Part shown: one piece after another, positions 23,117 to 34,260 of the stretch
How the letters are laid out: every line of letters starts with the position of its first letter
How positions within the stretch are numbered: the first letter of the stretch is position 1
Origin: Hyphochytrium catenoides
Taxonomy: Eukaryota > Sar > Hyphochytriomycetes > Hyphochytriales > Hyphochytriaceae
Length of the DNA stretch: 64,000 nucleotides
Assembly (NCBI GenBank): GCA_900088475.1
Contig: FLMG01002850.1
Location: 27,133 to 91,132, forward strand
Direction: 5' to 3'
The notes under the pieces: model-generated
What the model saw: only the letters and a program-made list of their open reading frames with translations
Told to the model about the DNA's origin: nothing
Database searches by the model: none
Translations under genes and position numbers: made by a program

Positions 23117-24491
23117 ATGGTCAAGAAGAGCATCCTTCGAATCACGCCTATCATTGATAGGCCACACACAGCCCAGGAACACGATGATCTCGCTACCTCC
23201 ACTTCAGCCGCTGCCCAGGTTCCCGTGCTTCTTCCTCCTGCGCCAAACTTTACGCTCGACCATGTAGATAAGGCTCTCAGCCTCTCCAAGCCGCCGTCTG
23301 TAGAGTATATCTTTGTAGAGGTGCTGGTCAACACCAGGATCCCATGCCACTTCAGTCACTTTGGTCGTTGGGGCCACTCGGCGGTGCGCTATACGCTGCC
23401 TGATGGGCGACAAAGAGTTGTGAACATCACCAGGCCGGAGGAGACGAACAAGTTGATGGAAGTGTACGATCAGCCGGGGGATTACATTCTAGGGAAAGGA
23501 GGGAAAGGAGGCATCTTTTCCAGGGATATGGTCGGGGTCCGGATAGAAAACGTTGCGGAAGACTCCTTGTGGGCCTTGCACTACTTCTTCGAGTCCTGCA
23601 TTGCCCGGTTTAAGGCGGATCCGACGGACATCCGCTTCGAATTGACTGGCGGCGTGGGAATGACGATCCTTAGAGAGTTATTTATTTTGAGGAGAAAGCC
23701 TACAGGAAACTGTGCTCGATGGTATGTTTGAAGTGGAGATTCAAGAATAATGGCCACCATGGCCCTGAAGTGCTTCCTCTGTCTCACTTCGCATCCCTCA
23801 TCTCTGCTCATCACCGGGCATCTTTCCTTCCGTTGCGATCTGACCTTTTCCACTAGTCATTATAAATGGTGATCAAACGTTATTGACGACTGCTTGTGCA
23901 TGTAGGACCTCGAGAGCACTAGAGCAGACAAAGCTGGTGGAGCGATCGTCCCTCTTCCCCAAAAAGATCTTAATAGAAATGCTTGAGCTTGCCGTGGAAA
24001 AGGATCCAGACAACGTCCACGTAGTTTATTATAACCGCATCCACGCCACCAAGAAAGAAAAGAGCTGGCTGAAAACCGGGTTCTCCTTTCATAATCCCAT
24101 GGCTATCTTCCTCCTTCCGTCAGCCATCTGGAGATTGTTGTTCTACTGGGATCTTAGAAATTTTGCTGACGTGATCGTAGACAATGATGAAGGCCACACT
24201 CCGGAGGAGCTGGGAACGAACCTTGTTTGTACCATGACGAGAAAAAAGGGTAGAAGACTCTCAAAAGCACTCAAAAGGCTTCTTTCGGTGTTGGATGCTC
24301 TATACTGGATGGGGCTTCTCTTTGGATATAACTTCATCTGCGCGGACTTTGAGAGTGCACAGGACTATGAAGATCAGTATCTACGGCCCGGACTGCTCAC
24401 ATCTGTTTGTGAAGCTTCTTTCCCAAGGTGGCTCTCTTTACGTTTGCTCATTACTCTATCCCTCGTTACAATCTATAGGTTGTTCTATTGA
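23117..24491 (+). CDS. Uncharacterised His-box/Asn-Cys-box membrane-anchored protein, copy 1
   Basis: Two exons (23117-23721 and 23906-24491) give 396 residues. After a Pro/Ala-rich N-terminus, the conserved domain contains HFGRWGHSAVRYTLPDG (His near residue 87), DYILGKGGKGGIFSRDMVG, SLWALHYFFESCIARF, and then KPTGNCARWTS (Cys near 199, right at the splice). Further blocks are FPKKILIEMLE, VHVVYYNRIHA, FYWDLRNFADVIVDND and a hydrophobic C-terminus, FPRWLSLRLLITLSLVTIY. Copy 2 at 34261-36885 conserves the same blocks. A His strand followed by an Asn-Cys helix start is the order seen in circularly permuted papain-like enzymes (LRAT/PLAAT, NlpC/P60 relatives), and PLAAT proteins also end in a membrane anchor. 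A lipid acyltransferase or thiol hydrolase role is inference; no homology was tested. The alternative is a structural membrane protein. The exact 3' end is moderately certain. Confidence 0.75.
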
Positions 24492-26069
24492 AAAGAAGCA
24501 TCGCAAGCCAGTGACGAGAGCTATTATTGTGGTCGGGCGATGCCCGTAGAGACCTTTATCAAGTGCAGGAGAGGACTACTACCCAATACCTCTAATGATA
24601 TCTAATAACGCGCACTCCTTATTGTCCATAATAGCTCCTCTTGCATACCATAGGAAGCGTACTGGCAGAGGGGTCAGCTTTTGCCTTCGAAACGCTGCAT
24701 TGCAGCCTGCCATCTGCTTCAGAGCCAGAATGACCACCATGAAGATTAGCCTTACCGAGGTGGATCTACGTGTTTCAAAACCCAATGACACAGAGGATAC
24801 AGAATAGGGCAGACTCCTTAAGGCGAGGGTTTGCGCCCAACTGAAGAGGTTTCCCTCTTAGCTCTCTTCAACCTAGTCTCTTTCTCCCTCACTTCATATC
24901 GGGACTTGTGCTGCCCAACAGCCGTAGTCCAACATATCTTAGTGCATTTCTATAGTTACTAGCAGCTTATGGGCCACCATAACCTCGAAGAAAGAGTCCA
25001 AGCCCTCCCGGGAACCTCCACCGAGCGATAGATGCGACAAGCTATGTCAAGTGAACCATCACCGCCACGGCAACGTTGATCTCATGGGATGGCGTAAAAC
25101 GACCATAGAACTCCGGTCCAGTGGGTCGCAGGTAACTGTGTCTCTAGCCGGTTTTGCGTGCTAGAATGGTTGTCAACATCCTCCCACTAACTGGCGGAGC
25201 CAGCCAAGATCTCCACTTCCTACAGGATTACTTACCGCTGCTCTTCTACGTCGTGAGCTCTCCTCGTCTGAGAGTCTGTGCAAGTAGTCTCTTAACTGAC
25301 TTCGTCGTTCCCTCTATACGCTATCTCATCCTAGTATTTCGTCTCTCTTCCAGAGAGGCTGAGCTCTGGAAACAGGGCCCTGTCGTCCTCTTCACTATCC
25401 TTCAACAACCAAGACTGCATCAACAACCAAGACTGCACTCCTCAGCTGTTGATGGACTCCGGAGTGTCGCTGCAGGTAGTCAATCTTCCAGGTGCTGTTG
25501 TTTCCCTCCTCCCAGAGCTCCATGCTTGGTGATGTTCGTACCAACATCAGAAGAGACAGAAACCCATGGGTCAACCAGGTAATGTAAGCTGACCCATGGA
25601 TGGACCTGGGTGAAGGTTTGCTTGATGTTCTCGGCATCATCGCATCAGAGAGAGAAGTGAGTCCTCTCCTCTCACTGCAAGAGAGGGAGGACAAAGTCAG
25701 CATTATTGTTCCTCCTTCATAGCTACTGTCTGCTTGAACCTCTCTGGACATCTGCTCCTTGATGTTCCGTCATCTGCAAGGAGCTGCCAAGCTCTTTTGT
25801 CTACAATCATAAGTCTTCTCCTCTCGCCAGAAGTTTCTTTGTCTTGACTTTGCTTTGCTCCCTTTCATTGCACTCTCCTCGCTCTCATCTCTCCAAGGCT
25901 TCCTTTGCTCGCTTGTCGCTAGACACCAGACGCAATCTGTGCGAACAGGAACAGCTGGAAACAGGCGGGGCCAGGGCAAGAGGAGGATGACTGGCAAGGG
26001 ATAGAGTATCCGTAAAGGAAAGAAAGGAGGAGAAGAAGAGAAGAGAGAGTGTGTCCCTCTTTCTCAGCC
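24492..26069. other. Intergenic, about 1.6 kb
   Basis: It contains an 18-bp direct duplication (CAACAACCAAGACTGCAT at 25403-25420, again at 25421) and short frames without splice logic or known products. No gene is supported here. Confidence 0.4.
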
Positions 26070-29000
26070 ATGGGGAAAGCACAGTACCAACTTGTCAACA
26101 CCTCTGGCCTGCTAATGACACCGTGGCTGCAGTACTTGGCAAGATGGCACTCGACTACTGAGCTCTTTCTGCTGCATCGGGTACCGCAAGTATGGCGCTT
26201 CTTGCTATGGTTGACGGGATTGCAGCATGCGAAGTTTGGAGTGTCCCTTAGAGACATGTGAGACCTAGTCTTTGAACCGGCCACAAGCCATTTTTGCCGT
26301 TCCCACCATCAATAACTCTTTTGTTAATCATTGGTCCTTTGTTTTCCTGTTGATCCGCTTCGTGGGTCTTTCTTGGTTCTCTTTTTCACAAGAGGGTCGT
26401 GCGCAGCAACGGTCACACTCTGGCCAGGAGCAATGTCCATCGTACCTTCGTTCCTTGTACACCCCACAAGTTTACACTGATTCTCCTAACCGTCGTCCGA
26501 TCCTCCTTCCCTGACGGCAGTGGTTGGGTGGAGCAACTCCGCCAGCAGCGGCAGCTTGGCTACTCTGTGGTGCTCGCGTCTCTCACCCTACGCTTAGCCA
26601 CAGCTCTGGGCACTTTGACGTGGAAATCATTTGCTCCCAAAACTGTGTTGAGGCAGCTCCTTGTAGCCATTGTCTTCCGTTGCTTCTATTTATTAGGCAC
26701 ATGGGCCTCATCGGTAAGAACACCCGCTATTGTGGGGATTAATGAGTGTAGAAGGAGGACCCGATGGAGAGCAAAAGTAAATGTTGAGGTCGCCTATGGC
26801 AGAGCAAGGATGGCGAGAGAAGAATATACACAGGGGTAAGGCACAACGGGATCCAGGACAAAGTCACGTTAAGGCTCAACAGGTTGCAAAACACGTTGGG
26901 CCAATTCGCATTGTATTATTGGGGTTGTAGGGAAGCCGATAGAGCTATTGGAAGGAAGGACAACGGGCGCTCACGGTTCAGAGACGTCACGCTAATTAGT
27001 ACTAATGTCCTGAAATCTGGCTGCTATGTCTCTTTTCTCTTCAGATTCCTCTTCAAGGCATTCGCTCCTTAACTACGAAGGGACGTAAGATTCTGGAGAT
27101 TCAAAGCAATTTGACTAAAGTCAAGTCATACAGAGAATGGAGACAGGCAAGAGATCAGCTGCAACATTTAGCGCTCTTGTCCCGCACGGTCGCTTGGACC
27201 ATTCTATGTGCTCCCTTGACCTCATCATATATCTTTTTATATCTCTTACACCTTGCCCACCTCAACTCCCATGCTGTACACGAATCATCTTTCACGTTGA
27301 TGCTCACCTCTTCCATCTCTCTTTGTTGGGGGCCAAACACAATAGGAGGCGGCGAAGTATGATCGGCTTACCAAGTGCGATAGCTGGAGAGCCATTGACA
27401 AGAGTGACGTTTATGACGAGTCAACCCTTAGGGTCAAGATTGATACACTTCAGGTAAAATATAGCCCCCAACACCTTCATACCAGGCACTTGAGAGGCGA
27501 ACCTATCTCTGTTGATCGGTTTGCCCTCTNNNNNNNNNNNNNNNNNNNNNNNNNNNNNNNNNNNNNNNNNNNNNNNNCAGAGAAGCTGTGGGAAAGATCC
27601 CTTCTTGGGACCAAGCACATTGTGCACGAATACCAGGTAGGGAAAGGTTACGCCGAAGGAAGTTTGGGAAACGTGGGGCATTTCCGGGTCAGATGAGGCA
27701 AGGGAGACTATGGTCCTTGGAGAACATGGAGAACGAGAGCCGTCCACATAGAGGCCTTTACCAGGGACAGACGAAGAGCCAACTTACCTAGCGACATGAA
27801 CGGAGAGAGGACTCAATCTCAACTGCTATGGCTTATCTTTGTAGGAGCTGCTATGCAAGTGCCTGACGGCTATCAGCGACTCTTCACTAATGGACCAGTC
27901 TGCTGGGGTGAATACTGTGCAGAAGCTAGGATTCTTCAATGAAGTCAGGCATGCGTATGGAAGGTAAGGAACTTGGGGCAACTTTGAATTGTGTTGGACA
28001 ACGGCAATGTGGCACTCCACTTATCCTTCGCACGTTCGTATTTCGTGAGAGTGGGAGGACCAGGGAACAAGCGCTGTGTGGTTGCTAAGTTCGACACTAT
28101 GTTCTTTGTGAGACCCCTTCTGTGGCTTCTCCATGCTTTTCCTTTTGAGTCTCTTGGCCTTGTGACCTCTTGGCTGTATTCTGCCCTCCTTTACATCAGC
28201 TGCTAAATATCAATGTTCAACATCATAAATCAATAGGACTGCGCTGCTTCTTTCAGGCGGAGCATCTGCAGGATTCTACCATCTTGGCGTCATTAAGGTA
28301 CGTGTTCGTCATCTGCACTGTAATAACCCATTAGCCCGGCTTTCGTCTATGCTTTCTTTGCCTCTTCTTGATGCCTTTCACAAGTGCGACTCTGTCATTG
28401 GCTTTTCTACTCGATCGATTACGGGCGAAGTAGGCGCCATTGGAGTACAAATCTCTGCTTTTCTTCCTTGACTTGGTTCTCTATTCAGGCGCTACTAGAG
28501 CAGCGCATTCTGCCGCGCATTATTTCTGGCTCCTCTGCGGGATCCATTATAGCGGCTGTCGTTGCACACAGGACTGACGAAGAGCTGGTTGAGTTGTTTA
28601 AGCCAGGTACGGGCCATCACTTGTCGTTTACTTCTGCTTCTGTGATGGGGGATCTTCCACCGCTAATGGCACCCACTCAAACGCGATGCCGCACTATAAT
28701 GTCAAACTCTGAAGAAAGTGTTCCAACTTAACGAGGCTTCCCTCATAGGTGGGATTCACCTTGACTTCTTCGCACCGGAGCGCAGCTCGATGAAGCGGCA
28801 CAACTCAACCGGGAATCTTCGCTCAACTTGGAACGAGGGCATGATGCTTCTCCCGCAACCTCTGCAGCAGCTACTCTCCTTGCTAAGAGACTTCTTTTGG
28901 AAGAAACAGAAGTTAATAATGGACAGGTGATAAAACTTCGGATCTAGAACGTTATAAAGAATTGTTATGCGAGAAGAGATGACGTCTTGATGGGTATGCC

Positions 29001-31571
29001 TCTCATTCTTAGCCTTCCTCACTTCTTCTAACAACTTCTCATCATCCTGCTACGGTGCGCTTTGGGTTGGTCAATCGCTCATCTCTCCTGTCGTAGCGAC
29101 CATCTGGGCCAGAACATTCGTCGAAATGTAGGTGGAGATTACACCTTCCAAGAAGCGTTCGACCGCACTGGGCGAATTATAAACATTACTGTTGCGACGA
29201 CATCTGAAAAGGGAGTGCCCCGACTCCTGAACTATCTTACTGCGCCACATGTCGTGATATGGTACCGCCCCATACGATAAACCCTCTGTCTTTTGCACCG
29301 AAGTTCCGAAGTCGCGGTGGTGATATATATTTCCAGAAACCTTTCCTTGAGTAGCGACATTACCCTACTCATGTCTGCAGTGCCTGTTCAATGATCTCTC
29401 ACCTTAGCTCCTTTAACTCTACTCAGGTCGGCGGCACTCGCCTCATCTTCTGTGCCCGGAGTTTTCCGTCCAGCCAAGCTGCTGGCGAAAGACAAGTAAG
29501 TTAGCTCAGAGGGATGTTAGAGAAGGGCCAAGAGTGACGCTGGCGCAGTTGGGCCCCCGCAGAAGTTGTCGCTACCTCGTAGCCTCACATCCCCTGGTCC
29601 TTGGCTTAGGTATGGGAAAATTCGCTATTGGCAGCAAGACGATCGAGGCGCGGCAATTAGCAAGTGGAGTGATGGCAGTGTAGAATGGGATCTACCTATA
29701 GACCGTCTGAGAGAGCTGTTTAACGTGAACACCTTCATTGTCAGCCAGGTACGTGGATGTTTTCTCCTCGCGCTCTGCACCACCCCTAGGGTTGGAGGCT
29801 TCCCTATCTATAGCTGTAGCCTATCTGCCATCCCTTTCAAGTGTTTCGCAAGCTTGTTATCCTTGTTGCTCTTACTTCTTTCTCAATATCAGGCTTTAGT
29901 CTATTGTACTTTCTTCTTCACCCTCCTGCTTCCAGCCCTCTCCACTATCGACACGCTACCCAGAGTCTCAACTCTTTGGAGTCTCCAGAGGTCATGCTGC
30001 ATGCTATCCCATTGATTGTAGTCATGCCGCTTTCATGCTCTCACAGGTCAACTTCCACGCATTGTTCTTGGTTTCAAGCGGGGGTAGCAAGAACATGTTG
30101 ATGGCCCTCAGTAACTTTCTAAGAGCGGAGGTGAAGTCCTATATTCAAAACCTCAGTGAAATTGGGACCAGAACCTCTACCTTCAAGCCCCTAGGACTAG
30201 CCATAGTAAACCTCTTAACGCAAAAGGTAAGCGAACGGAAGAGGCTGAGTGGACATACCTATGTTACTCTGATGCTCTATTATCCGGTAAAGTATGAGGG
30301 AGATGTTACAATCTTCCCAACACATGGCGAGTCTTTGGCACTGATACTGCACAAAGTTCTTTCGAATCCAACCCCCCAGGTAGGAACTCCCTTTATATCT
30401 TTGTCTACGGGTTGCTACACATTCCGTAAGAGAGGATCTTTCCACACCTATCTGTTGTCGTCTCTCCGTGGACCTGTGGGTCCTCTCCCCTCTCCATCTT
30501 AACCTCAATGTATAAAGAAGGTCGCAAAGTAACGCCTACTGGTGCCCGTAGGAGCTGGAGCATATTATCGCTCTATCAGAAAGGAATACCTGGCCAATGG
30601 TCCCACGGCTGAAGACTTTGCTGCAAGTTGAGATAGCGATGGACATCTGCGTGCAGAGGTGCCTTCCTAGCCTACCATTACTTTCTTCAGTTTTCGTCCA
30701 TTTATTTACTGATATGTCATCTTAATATTCTCTGGTTCCTTCCGCTTTATCTCTTATCCTGGGGCTTAGAGACTTCTTGGTCCATGCATGTATATGATCT
30801 CTCTCGTAAGCATAGTTCATTGTCTGATCGGCGTAACGTTAAACCAATCACCTCAGGTTACGGACACAACTGGCAAGGGAAGCTGAAGACATGGAAGGCA
30901 GCAATGACAGTGCAGGATCAAGCCCATCACACAAGCAAAACATTGGCCGCATTCCGTCGTTCTTCACATCGTCCAGGTTAGCAAAGTTCTATCACTGTGT
31001 CGTAGTCTTAAGTTCTTCTCCATCACCTAGCGGTGACCTACTTGTCTACTCCTTCCCCTCTTAATCCCTTCCCCTCTTAATCCCTTTGGTTCAAGTGCTT
31101 AGTGCCATTTTACGAGTTAAAACTAACTAACCAACACCCGACCGGATCTTCTTGGTTTGACTCTCCTTTGCGGAACTTTGCCTGTTGACAGTGGTGATCG
31201 CTTGGTCTCGCTAGCGGATAGCCAACAACCTCCTCTGGAACCCGGTAAGAAGCTGCTTCCTCTTGGTTTGGGGTTCGCACGTTTAGCTACTTGGCCTTTT
31301 GTTATGAATGTGGTTCTGGTTCTTCACCCTCCTTCCTAGTCTTTTGCTCATGCTTATGTTCTCCCAACCTACATGCAAACTCCACCTGCATCTGCTTGGT
31401 GTGTGTGCCTTTTGCTGTTCAGCTTTAGCAGGCAGTCCAATCCTTCAACTTCAAGAGCTAGCAAGCCGAGAAGGGCGCTCAACGGGTCGGGAGCAGGAGA
31501 CTAGTGGGATAGGCAGTAGGAAGACCTCTATGTCCAACTTCTACTATCGGCATTGGGACCAACGGCAGTAG
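26070..31571 (+). CDS. SDP1-like patatin-domain triacylglycerol lipase, copy 1
   Basis: Many-exon gene, start ATG at 26070 (MGKAQYQL). The N-terminal third has hydrophobic helices, then DUF3336-type segments (KVKSYREWRQARDQL; a 48-N gap at 27530-27577 interrupts this part; LLGTKHIVHEYQ). Before the patatin domain comes LGFFNEVRHAYGR. The patatin domain has the oxyanion loop [18 protein letters not shown], the nucleophile elbow ISGSSAGSIIAAVV (GxSxG), [15 protein letters not shown], the catalytic Asp in [14 protein letters not shown], and LRELFNVNTFIVSQVN, which is diagnostic for the SDP1/Tgl3-4-5 group. YEGDVTIFP follows. The tail exons encode GRIPSFFTSSR and end ...FYYRHWDQRQ. These enzymes hydrolyse storage triacylglycerol at lipid droplets. 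The catalytic dyad looks intact. The last three exons are joined by phase only. The paralogue lies at 46373-51239. Confidence 0.85.
27530..27577. other. Assembly gap, 48 N
   Basis: A run of 48 N preceded by TTGCCCTCT and followed by CAGAGAAGCTG, so probably a CT/GA simple repeat. It sits just before the exon encoding LLGTKHIVHEYQ of lipase 1. Confidence 0.95.
31051..31082. repeat. 16-bp tandem duplication in lipase 1 intron
   Basis: Two adjacent perfect copies of CCTTCCCCTCTTAATC inside the intron between the exons ending near 30980 and starting near 31191. Confidence 0.9.
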
Positions 31572-32668
31572 GGTATCCTGCTTCTGTAAGGCCAACTTGT
31601 CCTTCAGTATCTCTTAGACTAAATAGTCTAAGCACGAAGCTGGCAAAAGGTTCAGCTCTTGATCAACTCTACGACGCTTCAGCGTCTCGACAATACCATG
31701 CGTGGCACATAGATGATGGCTTCCGCCGCTAGGGACGACCAGCAGTAGCGGCCCACTTACAATTACCACTCGACCAGCGTACAAGGCCTCAACCGATATC
31801 AAAGCTACTTGCAAGCTAGATACCCGAGCCGCTCATCTCGTGGATACGACTCAAGGCTCTCAAGCCAAAGAAACTCTTTATGCTGCTCCTTGTAGCTCGG
31901 ATCCTTGTTCTTGCCTCCTGCTGAAGAAGTTCACCATGTTGATGGTCCATCTATGGGCTCATCTAGCCATTGGAGCTTCCTGACATTCTGTCCGCCGCCT
32001 GCCTGCCCATAGCTCTGCCCATCATGCATTTGAATGCGAGTAAGCTGGACAGCTGAGGATGCCTTCCTTATTCTCAAATATATTCCTCTACCGGCTCCGT
32101 CTAACAAACCTGGCGATAATGCTAGAGTCATGATACTAATATAACCAGTCTTTGCTAGGGCCTAACCTTATATTGTCGCATTATCTGCTTAGCCTGCTGC
32201 TTTGCCTGAAATAATTGGCTTTTTGGTAGGATACTAGATAGGCGTTACATTATTAGACCAACAGAGAGCAGACCTGTGTGCAGCTGTTGGCTGCTGATGT
32301 GCATCACTCCTCGCTTCTTCCCTTGTCCCTCTGGTCCGTTCTGGCTCTCTTTGCTGTCTCTCGCACATCGTTCTTCCCCTGGTAGTACTACGTAGGCATC
32401 TTCGATGGCTTTCCTGAAGGCGGGTAGCTCCCGTAGTTCTAGATGAGTGACAGCTCAGCAGTGCCATCATGCAGCGATCGTATCACCATCACTGACGAGG
32501 ATCAACGTCCTACTGACTCTGCCGTTTGCCCTTTCTCGAAGGCGAGACTGAGACCCTTAGTGCAGAGATACTAACAGTTTGGGAGCACCGTAGAGCGAGC
32601 AGCCGAGTGAATGTCGAGAAATGAGATAAGTATGATAAGGATATAATAGTGCCGCCAAGGAAGACGGG
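31572..32668. other. Intergenic, about 1.1 kb
   Basis: Short scattered frames on both strands, none with splice logic or a recognisable product. No RNA gene or repeat was seen. Confidence 0.45.
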
Positions 32669-33735
32669 ATGGCTCTCGGTGGAATGAAAGAAGTATCGCT
32701 TGCTGCAATTGAGTCCAGAGATGAAGGAGACAACGAAGAGGAAGCCTATCAAAGGCATCGAGAGGTTGGCAGACAAGACTTCAGTCCCCGAGGGACAGCC
32801 GATGGCACAGTGCCAGTCCGTGAGAGATCACTCACGGATCTCATGAGTGAGGATGATATAGAGGCGCGATATAGAGGCTACGGGTTCTCGAGAAAGCTGA
32901 GGAAAGGGGAGAAGGAAGAGGCTGACGGAGATCCGTAAGTGTGGATGGACTTTCCGCGTCCTTTCTCCTGCCATTGCGTCTGTTGCCTCGCATTTTAGCG
33001 TGCTTTCTTTCAGCGTGCCTTCTGTCATCCCTAAACAGCTCTCTGAATTTGGCAGCCACTTGGTTGTTCGCCGGCCTTCACTTCCAAGCTCTATACAATT
33101 CTTGCCAAGCTTGCTTCAACACTTTTCTTGGATCTAGCTTGGTCTTTCTTGCTTCTCAATTGCTCTGGGCTCGCTTTCAACAGCCTGGGTGAATTTCTTA
33201 TACCTGGCTAAGTCTAGTGATCTCTTACATTGATTCATCTCTCTTTGTGTTCCCGCTCTGTGCTATGGACTGCGGTTGCAGCGAGACCGGAAACACTTCT
33301 CCAGACCAGGCAAGCTTTGAGGTTAGGGTGTAACTCGTCTTTGTTAGCAGTCTTTTGCAGAAGGACTAAGCTCCTTCTCCTTATTCCAAGGTCTATCCTC
33401 CTTCTAGCAAATGGCATTGACCTCTTCAACTGTCTCCTTACGATGTTTTCCTCTAAATTCTTGTTGTACGTATTCTTTCTTCTATTCAACTTCCCTCTTG
33501 CTCGCTGTCACCCAGTGTCCTTCGTCCTGAATCTTACCTACTCTATCTTGGTTATTGCAGTATCTCCACTCCTTCCACGAGCCGCCACTCTCTTCTGGCA
33601 AGGAACCAACAACCAGCAGTCGCCCTGCATTTCGTCGCCAGTTCTCCATCCCTATCGTTGGACCAGCGACTGGAGCAGTAAAGTACAGAAGCGGCAGGCT
33701 TGCTAGTCCGCAGCAACAAGAATCATTCTCCTTGG
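32669..33735 (+). CDS. Hypothetical protein, possibly N-terminal exons of the next gene
   Basis: Exon 1 (32669-32934) reads MALGGMKEVSLAAIESRD... with an acidic/basic mix (LTDLMSEDDIEARYRGYG, FSRKLRKGEKEEADGD) and a good GTAAGT donor. A small exon near 33278-33309 (PETGNTSPDQ) fits in phase and is followed by GCAAGC, possibly a GC-AG intron. The exon ending at 33735 reads YLHSFHEPPLSSGKEPTTSS then RRQFSIPIVGPATGAVKYRS, Ser/Pro-rich and likely disordered. No family was recognised. It ends 525 bases before the first sure exon of the second His/Asn-Cys box gene, whose paralogue also starts with a disordered N-terminus, so these exons may belong to it. Confidence 0.4.
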
Positions 33736-34260
33736 TTAGCATCCTCCTTCCCGCTCTCTCGCTGTCTCTTCCCTCCTCTCTTTCTGTTCGTCTTCTACTC
33801 TTCTGCCCTTGCTCGAGTGTCTTCTCCTGTGAATACACCTGTTTGGGGAGCGTCCATGCCTGTCGTTCTCTTCATTTACAGCCTCCTCACTTTTGCTATT
33901 CACCCGATTATTCACTGCCATCCGCATGCTGTACTCCTATCTTATCTCTTGGGCCAGTCACGTTCTCATAACCTTACTCTGCTTTCCTCTACAATGGTGG
34001 GTCGGCTCTTGGTTAGAGTGATATAGACAGATACCTCGGTAGGACAAAACCTCCAGCGGTCGAGGTAAGCTGAGATAACGACTAGGCTTCATCTGCCTTC
34101 AGCGTCTCTGATCGCCTTAACCTCTTTGGGTACCAACACTAACCGTCCTATCTTCCCGTTTGCTGCTCTTCTTATGATCTGGTTCCTTTTAAAATGCTAC
34201 GCTCACTCTGTCTCTAAGATGTGTGTCGCTTATGCCTGGTCTCCCTCCTCGTGCACGCAG

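Noticed and set aside
25154-25582. 142-codon + strand frame
   Set aside because: It spans an 18-bp duplication, shows no known motif or splice signals, and its neighbours are non-coding.
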